64,000 nt of DNA from contig CAJUTH010000016.1 of assembly GCA_910589275.1 (NCBI GenBank), positions 1 through 64,000 of the forward strand, given 5' to 3'. Positions 16,021 through 24,332 of the stretch are shown in pieces. The notes beneath the pieces are model-generated. The model saw only the letters and a list, made by a program, of their open reading frames with translations. It was not told the origin of the DNA and did no database searches. Position numbers and translations under genes: made by a program. Each line of letters starts with the position of its first letter. Within the stretch, counting starts at the first letter, position 1. This stretch comes from an uncultured Dorea sp. Lineage in GTDB: Bacteria; Bacillota; Clostridia; Lachnospirales; Lachnospiraceae.

Positions 16021-17943
16021 ATGAGTTATGATGCATTGTTTTCACCTATTAAATTGAGAGGGCTTGAACTGAAGAACCGTGTTATTCTGCCGGGTATGGC
16101 TACAAAGATGGCAAAAGGCAAACATGATGTACATGAGGATCTTCCCGCATATCATGCAGCAATTGCGGCGGGCGGATGTGCATTGAATATCGTAGAGATC
16201 GCATCTATTTGTTCGGAATGCCATGCAACGATTTACCTTGGCCTTTATAACGAGCACCACAGGGAAGAGTTAAAGAAGATTACGAAAGCGATTCATGATA
16301 ATGGAGGAAAGGCTGCCGTACAGATCTGGCACGGCGGTTTTGTTCCGGAAGAATTTTTTGATAAGACTAATGTAGTAGAGACTCCGGATACGATTTCTGT
16401 AGAGCGTATCCACGAGATTATCAAGCAGTTCGGTATTTCTGCAAAATATGCGGTAGAAGCGGGATTTGACGCTTTGGAGTTCCACTCGGCGCATACCTAT
16501 CTGCCTCATGAGTTTATGAATGCTTATCTGAATAACCGTACAGACGAATATGGCAATCAGAGTCTAGAGAATAGATGCCGTTTCAGTCTGGAAGTTATCC
16601 GCGAGATGCGTGCGAATATGCCGGAGGATATGCCGTTGATCATGCGTCTGGATGCGATTGATGAGATGATGCCGAAGAACACCACCGTTGAGGAGACGAT
16701 TGAGTTTATCAACTGGGCGGCTGACGCCGGCGTGGATGCAGTGAACCTTTCAAGGGGTAATGCGCGCAGTCTTGCAACCGTTTATGAAGTTCCGCCTTAC
16801 AATTTGGAGCCGGGCTTCAATATGGAGAATATTACTGCAGTTAAGAAGGGCGTTAAGATTCCGGTTATCGGCGTTGGCCGTGTGAATATGCCGGCTTTGG
16901 CAGACGAGCTGATCCGCGACGGTAAGATTGATATGATTGCAGTCGGAAGGGCACAGCTTGTTGATCCGGAGTGGTGTACAAAAGCGAAGGAAGGACGCGA
17001 CGCTGAGATCCGCCGCTGTATCGGATGTTCCGAGGGCTGCTATGACAAGGTTATCGATCCGAAGGCTACCCATATTACATGTACAAGGAATCCTGCACTC
17101 TGCCTGACACATGAAGGAATGCCGAAGGCTGAGACGCCTAAAGATGTGATGGTAATCGGAGCCGGTATGGGCGGAATGATCACTGCACAGGTTCTCAAGG
17201 CGCGTGGACACAATCCGACAATTTACGAGGCATCGGAATCAGCAGGAGGAAGATTTATACTGGCCGGTAAAGCGCCTAAGAAAGAGGAATTTACGAATGC
17301 TGCCCTTTGGGAAGTTGAGAACTGCAAGAGACAGGGGATTGAGATCAAGACCGGTACGCCTGTAACACCAGAACTGATCGCAGAAGTAAAACCGGATCAT
17401 GTGATTATTGCGACGGGATCTGAGTATGTGAAGCCGGAGATTCCGGGTATTGACAATGCAGACGTTGTTTCCGCAGAGGATATCTTAAGCGGCAAGGCGG
17501 AAGCAAAAGGCGAAGTCCTGATTCTTGGCGGCGGCCTGATCGGCTGTGAGACAGCACAGTACCTGATTGATAAAGGCGTTAAGAACGTTCGTGTAATGGA
17601 TAAGAAGCGTGTCGGCAATAAGATGGGTATGCTTCGTACCATGTTCATGGATATTGAGTATCCGGGCAAAACGATCCAGAAGAGCAACCGCAGCAACGTG
17701 ACAGCGATCGGCGATCATGAGGTTACATATAAGTTTACAGATAAGTCCAGAAAGACCAGTGAGAAGACGCGTCATTTTGATACGCTTGTTATTTCGATCG
17801 GAACTACCTCGCGTCCGACTGAGGCTCTTACGGCAAAATGCGAGGAACTTGGCATTGCTTACGACGTAATCGGTGATGCAAAGAAAGTCGGCATGTGTAT
17901 TGATGCAACTGCTGACGCATATGCAGTTGGACGTCAGGTATAA
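16021..17943 (+). CDS. baiCD: BaiCD-like 3-oxo-delta-4 steroid oxidoreductase
   Basis: An NADH:flavin oxidoreductase of the old-yellow-enzyme family with 640 residues (C. scindens BaiCD about 639). BaiCD introduces or reduces the delta-4 double bond of 3-oxo bile acyl-CoA with a 7-alpha-hydroxyl. The TIM barrel (1-325) has QIWHGGF at 101-107 and EFHSAHTYLPHEF at 153-165. The 4Fe-4S ligands are Cys 333, 336, 340 and probably 354. Rossmann motifs are VIGAGMGG at 378-385 and LGGGLIGCETAQ further on. The opening MSYDALFSP matches BaiCD (MSYEALFSP), which fixes the start at 16021 and not at the upstream in-frame ATG 16009, which sits within the GAGAGGA ribosome site. Heads the plus-strand operon. 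Confidence 0.9.
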   Translation: MSYDALFSPIKLRGLELKNRVILPGMATKMAKGKHDVHEDLPAYHAAIAAGGCALNIVEIASICSECHATIYLGLYNEHHREELKKITKAIHDNGGKAAVQIWHGGFVPEEFFDKTNVVETPDTISVERIHEIIKQFGISAKYAVEAGFDALEFHSAHTYLPHEFMNAYLNNRTDEYGNQSLENRCRFSLEVIREMRANMPEDMPLIMRLDAIDEMMPKNTTVEETIEFINWAADAGVDAVNLSRGNARSLATVYEVPPYNLEPGFNMENITAVKKGVKIPVIGVGRVNMPALADELIRDGKIDMIAVGRAQLVDPEWCTKAKEGRDAEIRRCIGCSEGCYDKVIDPKATHITCTRNPALCLTHEGMPKAETPKDVMVIGAGMGGMITAQVLKARGHNPTIYEASESAGGRFILAGKAPKKEEFTNAALWEVENCKRQGIEIKTGTPVTPELIAEVKPDHVIIATGSEYVKPEIPGIDNADVVSAEDILSGKAEAKGEVLILGGGLIGCETAQYLIDKGVKNVRVMDKKRVGNKMGMLRTMFMDIEYPGKTIQKSNRSNVTAIGDHEVTYKFTDKSRKTSEKTRHFDTLVISIGTTSRPTEALTAKCEELGIAYDVIGDAKKVGMCIDATADAYAVGRQV

Positions 17944-17973
17944 GATTAGAATTACAGAAAGGAAGCGGATAAT

Positions 17974-18552
17974 ATGACAGTTGAAGAACGTCTTGAAGCG
18001 TTGGAAAAAGAATTGCAGCAGTTAAAGGATGTGCAGGCGATCAAGGAATTAAAGAGCAGGTATCTTTACGCTATGGATACCAAGGATTGGGAGGCGTTTG
18101 CGGCTACTATGGCGCCGGATATCGAGACCTCTTACTCTGACGGAAAACTTAAATTCCATGGTCCGAAGGAGGTTACCGATTATATTTCCAGCACTATGCC
18201 AAAGACTGAGATTACGCTGCATCAGGGACATAACCCGCAGATTTGGTTCGAGAGCGATACCGTTGCTTACGGCAAGTGGTATTTAAGGGATGAGCTGATC
18301 TTTGATAAGGGCGATCCGTATGAGGGACTGGGAATCAACGGTACTGCAATCTACACGGATAAGTATGTGAAGGTAGACGGACAGTGGCTGATTCAGGATA
18401 CCGGGTACATTCGTGTCTATGAGGAGTCTTTCCAGCGTGATTCCAGCCACCGGGTACGTATTAATATGTTCCGCCCGGCTACAAAGAAGAAGAAAATCAT
18501 CAAGAGGAAAACTGTGAAGGAACCTGCAAAAGAGACGAAAAAAGAAGAGTAG
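17974..18552 (+). CDS. baiE: Bile acid 7-alpha-dehydratase BaiE-like
   Basis: A 192-residue SnoaL-fold protein. BaiE eliminates water from C7 of 3-oxo-delta-4 bile acyl-CoA, the rate-limiting step of 7-dehydroxylation. The opening VEERLEALEKELQ, the register and the five active-site residues of BaiE are conserved: Y30, D35, H83, D106 and R147 (R146 in BaiE). The last 20 residues are a Lys-rich tail after residue 165 (KKKKIIKRK) that is more basic than I recall for BaiE (about 166 residues). It follows baiCD by 30 nt with GAAAGGAAG upstream, in the same order baiCD-baiE as the canonical operon. This is the best BaiE candidate of the three SnoaL-fold proteins here. Confidence 0.85.
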   Translation: MTVEERLEALEKELQQLKDVQAIKELKSRYLYAMDTKDWEAFAATMAPDIETSYSDGKLKFHGPKEVTDYISSTMPKTEITLHQGHNPQIWFESDTVAYGKWYLRDELIFDKGDPYEGLGINGTAIYTDKYVKVDGQWLIQDTGYIRVYEESFQRDSSHRVRINMFRPATKKKKIIKRKTVKEPAKETKKEE

Positions 18553-18564
18553 TATAAACAGCAA

Positions 18565-18605
18565 CATATGCCGCTGTGCCTGACTGGTATGGCGGCATAT
18601 TTTGA
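18565..18605 (+). terminator. Terminator of the baiCD-baiE operon
   Basis: Arms CATATGCCGC (18565-18574) and GGCGGCATAT (18591-18600) followed by TTTTG. It separates the bai-like genes from the ATP-grasp cluster that starts 17 nt later. Confidence 0.75.
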
Positions 18606-18621
18606 GTGTAGGGGGGATTGG

Positions 18622-19734
18622 ATGTTTCGGAAGTACCGCAGGAAAATTTATTATAAGATCCGGTTTAAGAGCTGGTACCGGAAGGCGTATTATTATCATC
18701 GTAAGCGGGATGAGATGGATGCAATTATTGAGAAGTATAAGGGGCCGGAGGCGCTAGAAGATAAGAAGTATCTTAGGACTCTGAAGAGGGATATGATCTG
18801 GAGCCTTTTTCGGTATGGGTCTTATTACAGTGAGTATTTTCTCTTTGGGTATGAGGGGCAGGATGCGGAGTATAGGGATTCCTTTATTACGGAGGGGATC
18901 AGACTTAGTTTTTATCCGCGGATGAACCTGAGGAAAAATACGGATCTTTTGGAAAATAAATACAGGACTTATAAGAAATTTCAGGATATGTTTAAGCGTG
19001 AGGTGATCCGGGTTAAGAAGAATGAGGAGCCCACGGAGGAGAACTTGAAGAATCTGGAGGAGTTTGCAGCCCGCCACGAAAATTACGTGGTGAAGCCGGT
19101 GTATGCGGCGTTTGGGACTGCGGTGAGGATTGAAAATATCGCCATGTATGATTCGGTAGAGGACGCGCATGCGCGCTACAGGAAGAATGGCGTTGTGATA
19201 GAAGAACTAATCGAGCAGGGAGAGGCGATGGCCCGCATCCACGCGGGGTCGGTAAATACCCTGCGGATCCCTACGGCGATCATTAAAAATGCCGAGGGGG
19301 AATCGGAGATCAGGCTATTCCATCCATCCCTCAGAATGGGAAGGGACGGAAGTTTTGTGGATAATTTTAGCGCAGGTGGAATCAGCGCTCTTATTGACCC
19401 AGACACCGGTATGATTTATACTAATGGTGCAGACAAGAAAGGACATCAGTATCTGAGCCATCCGGACAGCGGGATTTTGTTCAAGGGATTTCAGATTCCG
19501 GAGTGGGATCAGGCTGTGGCGATGGTTAAGGAGGCTGCGTTTATGATCCCGGATAACCATTACTGCGGCTGGGATCTGGCCTACAGCAAGGACCGTGGAT
19601 GGTGTATGGTGGAAGCGAACTGTACGGCTCAGATGGGCGCGATGCAGATGGTTGAAAAGATAGGGCGCAAGCATGAACTGGAGGCCCTGATCGCACAGAT
19701 GAATAAGAGGGATGATGATGGGGCAGATCATTGA
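18622..19734 (+). CDS. Sugar-transfer associated ATP-grasp protein 1
   Basis: A 370-residue ATP-grasp family protein of the type predicted to act in surface polysaccharide synthesis. A basic N-terminal region (1-110) precedes the ATP-grasp fold: NYVVKPVYAAFG with the ATP-binding Lys, VIEELIEQGE, the family word SVNTLRI, NFSAGGISALIDPDTG and the metal site GWDL...MVEANC. Such enzymes join a carboxylate to an amine or hydroxyl with ATP. The ATG at 18622 follows AGGGGGG by five nt; the frame extends upstream into the terminator, which argues against earlier starts. First gene of the cluster; no clear promoter is visible, so it may be transcribed by read-through or from a site I cannot see. Confidence 0.82.
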   Translation: MFRKYRRKIYYKIRFKSWYRKAYYYHRKRDEMDAIIEKYKGPEALEDKKYLRTLKRDMIWSLFRYGSYYSEYFLFGYEGQDAEYRDSFITEGIRLSFYPRMNLRKNTDLLENKYRTYKKFQDMFKREVIRVKKNEEPTEENLKNLEEFAARHENYVVKPVYAAFGTAVRIENIAMYDSVEDAHARYRKNGVVIEELIEQGEAMARIHAGSVNTLRIPTAIIKNAEGESEIRLFHPSLRMGRDGSFVDNFSAGGISALIDPDTGMIYTNGADKKGHQYLSHPDSGILFKGFQIPEWDQAVAMVKEAAFMIPDNHYCGWDLAYSKDRGWCMVEANCTAQMGAMQMVEKIGRKHELEALIAQMNKRDDDGADH

Positions 19735-20773
19735 ACTAAAGAGAATGTTTACCTCAAGGAAATACATTAGGGAATTTGCAGCCGATTACGCCGAGAGGCA
19801 CGGAAAGGATGCAAAGGATGTTGAGCGGGATATCATAGAAGCAAAGAAACTGAACCATATCTCATTTGGAGAATATGAGTGGACCGGACACTATGACCTT
19901 GGGCCGGAGCAGAAAAAGACCGTATCGACGCTTTGGACCCGCATGGAGTTTCGGAAGAAGTTTACGGACAGGCGCTATATTGGAATGCTGATGAATAAGT
20001 ATATCTTTTCGAAGGTATTTGCAGAATTTTATGGACGTCAGTGTATACAGACCGAGGCTGCGGATGCGGATATCATACGAAGGATGGGGGAAGGCGAAGG
20101 GCACGTTATCTATAAACCGAACTGTAAAGGGATGGGTAAGGGTATACGTGTTCTTCCAGCGGCGACCCAGAGAGAAGCGGAGGAGGCGCTGGCGTTTATC
20201 CGCGGCGCAGGGAGCGGAATTGTAGAGGAGTATATCTGTCAGGATAAAGTGATGGACAGTCTGAACCCGAGGGCAGTGAGCGTGATCAGGTTTTATTCAG
20301 TTTGTTCGCCGGAGGGGTGTTTTCTGTTTGCCCCGATCCTCACGGTAGCGCATGAGAACGACATTTCCAACGGATGTCAGGACGCGTTGACGGCGGTGGT
20401 AGATATCCGGTCGGGAAGGGTGCTTACGGATGCGGTAGATCAGAATGAAATGATAGAATATCAGAATCATCCCATTACTGGAGCTGCGTTTAAGGGAGTG
20501 CAGATCTGTCATTGGGACGAGATTCTTGCTATGATGCGCCGGGCGGTTCCGCTGGCAAGCAAGATTTCCAATGTGGGCTGGGATGTTGCGGTTACTGAAA
20601 ATGGGCCGGTCCTGATCGAAGCCAATACCATTCCGGGATTTACTACGGCTCAGTATTTTGGCTATGGCTGGGTTACAGAAGGGTACGGCTATCAGCCGCT
20701 GTTTGACGCGGTGCACGGAGTTGGCTTTGAGGATGACGGACGTTATGAGAAGGTGGTTTTAAGGCTGTCCTAA
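19712..20773 (+). CDS. Sugar-transfer associated ATP-grasp protein 2
   Basis: A 353-residue ATP-grasp homolog of the previous protein. Nucleotide site: HVIYKPNCKGMGKG at about 130-143; EEYICQD; a variant RAVSVIRFYS where sister proteins have VNTLRI; and VGWDVAVTENGPVLIEANT for the metal site. The gene overlaps the previous one by 23 nt. Three consecutive ATG codons at 19712, 19715 and 19718 are possible; AAGAGG at 19705-19710 would suit the third best. Translational coupling suggests a fixed ratio with protein 1. Confidence 0.82.
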   Translation: MMMGQIIELKRMFTSRKYIREFAADYAERHGKDAKDVERDIIEAKKLNHISFGEYEWTGHYDLGPEQKKTVSTLWTRMEFRKKFTDRRYIGMLMNKYIFSKVFAEFYGRQCIQTEAADADIIRRMGEGEGHVIYKPNCKGMGKGIRVLPAATQREAEEALAFIRGAGSGIVEEYICQDKVMDSLNPRAVSVIRFYSVCSPEGCFLFAPILTVAHENDISNGCQDALTAVVDIRSGRVLTDAVDQNEMIEYQNHPITGAAFKGVQICHWDEILAMMRRAVPLASKISNVGWDVAVTENGPVLIEANTIPGFTTAQYFGYGWVTEGYGYQPLFDAVHGVGFEDDGRYEKVVLRLS

Positions 20774-20823
20774 AGACGGCTGTGAATAGAAATTGTATTT
20801 CTTGGAGGGGAGGATGTGCTAAA

Positions 20824-21657
20824 ATGCCGGGCAGGATTAAGGTATATTATACCAAGCTGCACAATATGGGGGATCGGCTGAATGAGTTGATCCTTGAGCA
20901 GTGCTTTGGCTATGAAGCTGTGCGTACTTCCTTTCTGGATGGAGAGCTGTGCGCTATTGGAAGCTGTCTGGGAATGTATACGCTGCACGGGAGCTTTCCC
21001 ATGCGCATTAGGCAGAGGATTAACGGGATTCGGAACCCCCATGTGTCAATCTGGGGGACTGGATTTATCAATTATTCGGATTCGGAAGGACGGTTTTTTA
21101 AGCGGGATATGAAGTTCTGTGCTGTGCGCGGAGAACTGACCAGAAAGCGGGTGGAGCAGATGACCGGGAAGAGGCTTGACATTCCTACGGCCGATGCGGG
21201 GATTCTGGCTTCTAAGATTTTGAAAGAACAGAGAAAAAAACGTTATGATATCGGGATTATTCCGCATCTGTGCGACTTGAAAGACCAAAGAGTGGAACAG
21301 ATGCTGGAAGCGTATGGAAACGCTCGGTTTATCAGCGTGAAGGAGGAACCTTTGAATGTGATCCGAGAGATAGCGGAATGCAGATGCATTCTTTCTAGCA
21401 GCCTTCACGGACTGATCATAGCGGACAGCTTAGGGATTCCCAATCTGCACGTGGTTTTTGCCGACAGGCTGCTGGGCGACGGATATAAATTTGATGATTA
21501 TTATTCCGCCTACGGAGTGGAACATAGTCCTTATGACCTGAGGACGGAGAGTCTGCCAGGGACTGCTGAGATAGAAGACAGGTACCGGATCCGGCCGGAG
21601 GCGGTGGAGGAGAAAAAGAAGCTGCTGATGGAGGCGTTTCCATTTCCGGCGGTTTAA
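20824..21657 (+). CDS. Polysaccharide pyruvyl transferase family protein
   Basis: A 277-residue protein of the family that includes CsaB and exopolysaccharide pyruvyltransferases, which transfer pyruvate from PEP to sugars, and some members with other roles. Visible features: NMGDRLNELI near the N-terminus, IGSCLG, WGTGF, AVRGELTRKR and the C-terminal signature SSSLHGLIIADSLGIP. The ATG at 20824 is chosen by the GGAGGGGAGGA site upstream and the start of conserved sequence; the frame runs back to 20782 without a better start. It is 50 nt after the second ATP-grasp gene. Likely cytosolic and acting on a lipid-linked or nucleotide-linked sugar. Confidence 0.83.
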   Translation: MPGRIKVYYTKLHNMGDRLNELILEQCFGYEAVRTSFLDGELCAIGSCLGMYTLHGSFPMRIRQRINGIRNPHVSIWGTGFINYSDSEGRFFKRDMKFCAVRGELTRKRVEQMTGKRLDIPTADAGILASKILKEQRKKRYDIGIIPHLCDLKDQRVEQMLEAYGNARFISVKEEPLNVIREIAECRCILSSSLHGLIIADSLGIPNLHVVFADRLLGDGYKFDDYYSAYGVEHSPYDLRTESLPGTAEIEDRYRIRPEAVEEKKKLLMEAFPFPAV

Positions 21658-21668
21658 AGGTGGAGATG

Positions 21669-22571
21669 ATGGAACAGAAGATGGAACAGAAGATGATTTC
21701 GGTGGTCATTCCGACATATAACAGAAAAGAGAAGCTTTCAGACTGTATCCAAAGCGTTCTGGCACAAAGTTATCGGAATATAGAAGTCCTTGTGGTGGAC
21801 GACGCGTCTTCGGACGGCACGGAGGAGATTTTTCAAAACGTTTCTGACCCAAGGCTTCTTTATTTCAGATATGAGACAAACAGAGGGGCTTGTTACGCCA
21901 GAAATTACGGGGCAGAACGGGCAAAAGGAGAGTTTCTGGCATTTCAGGACAGCGACGATAAGTGGCATCCGGATAAGCTTGAGAAGCAGTATGGCTTTCT
22001 TAGGTCCGCCGACGCAGATATGTGTTTTTGCGGGATGAACCGGGTATCCGCTTCGGGAAGCCGGTTTTATTACCCGGTGCATCCCTTTACTCCAGAGCAT
22101 GGGGTGGAAGAATTTCTGGCGGAGAACCGGGCAAGCACACAGACGATGCTGATGTATAAGAGGGTGTGGGAACAGCTCCGGTTTGATGAAGATATCAGGA
22201 GATATCAGGATTGGGATTTTGGGATCCGCGCGGCCGCCCGGTTTTCGCTCTGCTATCTACCGGAGGCGCTGGTGGAATCGGAGGTGGGAGAAGACAGCAT
22301 CTCATCCAGAGTGAACTCTTATCCCCATCTGCTCCATCTGTACAATAAGCATAAAGCCCTATACCAGCAGTATCCAAAGAGCGATGCAGTTATGAACAGA
22401 CGGATGGGGAGGCGTATGCATGCTGCCGATCCCGGGCTGGCAGCGGACCATTTCAAAAAAAGTATGGCTCTGAGCCACAGCTTTTATGATGTTAGTTACT
22501 GGGCGGCGGACAGGCTCAGGGCGGCGTTAAAAAACAAAGGAAGGAAGAGTGAAAGGGAGAACGAGAGATGA
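21669..22571 (+). CDS. Family 2 glycosyltransferase
   Basis: A GT2 (GT-A fold) glycosyltransferase of about 300 residues. SVVIPTYNRKEKL opens the domain, VVDDASSDGT binds the nucleotide sugar, NRGACYARNYGAE follows, and FQDSDDKWHPDKL holds the metal-binding DxD. No membrane helix is seen, so it acts at the inner face of the membrane on a carrier-bound acceptor. The start is uncertain: GTG 21660, ATG 21666 and ATG 21669 are in frame; AAAGG at 21656-21660 favours 21669. It begins a few bases after the pyruvyltransferase stop and overlaps the next gene by 4 nt. Confidence 0.88.
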   Translation: MEQKMEQKMISVVIPTYNRKEKLSDCIQSVLAQSYRNIEVLVVDDASSDGTEEIFQNVSDPRLLYFRYETNRGACYARNYGAERAKGEFLAFQDSDDKWHPDKLEKQYGFLRSADADMCFCGMNRVSASGSRFYYPVHPFTPEHGVEEFLAENRASTQTMLMYKRVWEQLRFDEDIRRYQDWDFGIRAAARFSLCYLPEALVESEVGEDSISSRVNSYPHLLHLYNKHKALYQQYPKSDAVMNRRMGRRMHAADPGLAADHFKKSMALSHSFYDVSYWAADRLRAALKNKGRKSERENER

Positions 22572-23449
22572 CAGCATTTGTAATACTGCATTACCGTGCG
22601 ATTGAGATGACAAGGACTTGTGTGGAACGGATTCAGGCGCTGGAGGGAAACAATCATATCGTGATTGTAGATAATGCGTCTCCGAACGGAACCGGAAGGC
22701 TTCTGGAGGAAGAATATGCTATGGAGCAGAATGTTACGGTTCTTTTGAATTCGGAGAATTCTGGGTTTGCCAGAGGGAATAATTTGGGCATCCGCTGGGT
22801 GAGGGAGAACCTTCTGGCAGATTTTGTGGTTGTACTGAATAACGACGTAGAGATCTTACAAAAGGATTTTGCGGTAAGGATAGGGGAAATCTATGAGGAG
22901 CATGCCTTTGATGTGCTCGGACCGGATATTGTTTCTGTCTTTTCCGGAATCCATCAGAGTCCTAAGAGCCTGCATGGCTGTACGCTGGACTCGGTGAGAA
23001 GGAAGCGTGCGAATGTGAAGCGCAGCAGTCATCCAATCCTGCTGCTTTTGAGCAGCGGCGAGAAGAACAGCCCGTTTATCTGGAGGCTGGTACAGCGCAG
23101 GCAGAGGGCAAAACAGAATATTGATTCTACTGTTCCGGCGGAAGGCGTCGTGCTTCACGGTTCCTGTGTTATTTTTTCCGAGAGGTATCTGAAGACGCAT
23201 CCAGAGCCTTTCTATCCCAAGACGTATATGTACTATGAAATGGAGATATTAGAGTGGATGTGCAGGCGGGAGGGAAGCGTGATCCGGTATGATTCCTCAA
23301 TATCCGTGCTTCATTATCAGTATGTGGCCTCCAAACAGGAATTTAAATCCATTGTCAGACGGTCGAAATTTGTGATAGACTGTCTGATAGAATCTCTTAC
23401 AGCGGCTGAGGAATTGATTCTGGCGGCAGGCGGGGAGGCAGAGGATTGA
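22568..23449 (+). CDS. Family 2 glycosyltransferase (rhamnosyltransferase-like)
   Basis: A 293-residue GT2 enzyme. VILHYRAIEMTRTC and IVIVDNASPNGT form the sugar-nucleotide site, NSGFARGNNLGI follows, and VLNNDVEI holds the divalent metal. This WbbL-like pattern is common in rhamnosyltransferases; the true donor is unknown. The ATG overlaps the previous stop (ATGA), and the downstream gene begins inside its last codons, so the genes are translationally coupled. Confidence 0.87.
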   Translation: MTAFVILHYRAIEMTRTCVERIQALEGNNHIVIVDNASPNGTGRLLEEEYAMEQNVTVLLNSENSGFARGNNLGIRWVRENLLADFVVVLNNDVEILQKDFAVRIGEIYEEHAFDVLGPDIVSVFSGIHQSPKSLHGCTLDSVRRKRANVKRSSHPILLLLSSGEKNSPFIWRLVQRRQRAKQNIDSTVPAEGVVLHGSCVIFSERYLKTHPEPFYPKTYMYYEMEILEWMCRREGSVIRYDSSISVLHYQYVASKQEFKSIVRRSKFVIDCLIESLTAAEELILAAGGEAED

Positions 23450-24321
23450 AGAAAAAGAGGATCAGCGGGACCGCAAGGGCGTTTTACATATTGTTATCCT
23501 ATCTTTCGCCCGTTTTGAATACAAAGCTATTGTTCTTTCGGAAATTCGGACGCTTTCCGGACTTAAAGAACCCGGCGACGCTGAATGAGAAGCTTCTTAA
23601 GTTGAAGCTGGAGGACTATGGAAAGAATGAGCTGGTTAGGAAGTGCGCAGATAAGTACCTTGTGAGGGGTTATATCAAGGGTTGTGGATTGGAGTCCTGC
23701 CTGAATGAGCTTCTGGCGGTGTATGAGAAAGCGGAGGAGATTGACTGGGACAGCCTGCCGCAGCGTTTTGCGGTGAAATGGAATTTTGGCTGCGGATACA
23801 ATATCATCTGCAGTTCAAAGCGGGAACTTGATACTGCAGAGGCGGAAAAGAAGCTGAAAAAATGGGGACGGGAGCCGTTCTGGGCTTATTTTTCCGAACT
23901 GCAGTATAGGGGTGTCGATAAAAAAATTATTGTGGAAGAATATCTGGGGAACGAAGAGGGCGTTCTGCCGGAGGATTATAAATTTTACTGCTTTCATGGC
24001 AAGGCATATTGTGTTATGCTGTGTGTGGGGCGAAAAGAGGGGTGGCCCCGCTTTTATTTCTTTGACAGGGAGTTTCGGTTGATGCGGATTAACCGTGACT
24101 CAGTTAATGCGCCGAAAGGGTTTTCCCTTCCGAAACCGGAGGGTCTTGAAGAGGCGTTTCAGACAGCCGACAGGCTGAGCCGGGGATTTCCTTTTGTGCG
24201 TGTGGATCTGTATCTGACAGAGCGCGGGGTGCGCTTTGGGGAAATGACCTTTACGCCGGCGGCGGCGCTGGATAATAAACGTCTTCCGGAGACGGATTTG
24301 CTCTTCGGAAGCCTGATGTAG
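23446..24321 (+). CDS. TupA-like ATP-grasp protein
   Basis: A 291-residue protein of the TupA-like ATP-grasp family, named for teichuronopeptide synthesis in alkaliphilic Bacillus, where amino acids are attached to a uronic acid polymer. Visible: FRKFGRFPDLKNPATLNEKL, KCADKY, AVKWNFGCGYN, IIVEEYLG, the DYKFYCFHGKAY segment and RVDLY near the end. The start is a TTG at 23446, overlapping the stop of the GT2 gene, with GGGAGG upstream; no ATG lies near the conserved start. It is the fifth ligase-type protein of this cluster and belongs to a separate ATP-grasp branch from the other four. Confidence 0.83.
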   Translation: MKKKRISGTARAFYILLSYLSPVLNTKLLFFRKFGRFPDLKNPATLNEKLLKLKLEDYGKNELVRKCADKYLVRGYIKGCGLESCLNELLAVYEKAEEIDWDSLPQRFAVKWNFGCGYNIICSSKRELDTAEAEKKLKKWGREPFWAYFSELQYRGVDKKIIVEEYLGNEEGVLPEDYKFYCFHGKAYCVMLCVGRKEGWPRFYFFDREFRLMRINRDSVNAPKGFSLPKPEGLEEAFQTADRLSRGFPFVRVDLYLTERGVRFGEMTFTPAAALDNKRLPETDLLFGSLM

Positions 24322-24332
24322 GAGCAGGAATT

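Noticed and set aside
4803..18552. Calling this the canonical bai operon
   Set aside because: Gene order, strand layout, transporter and dehydratase number do not fit the single collinear operon known from C. scindens, so it is reported as bai-like with open substrate.
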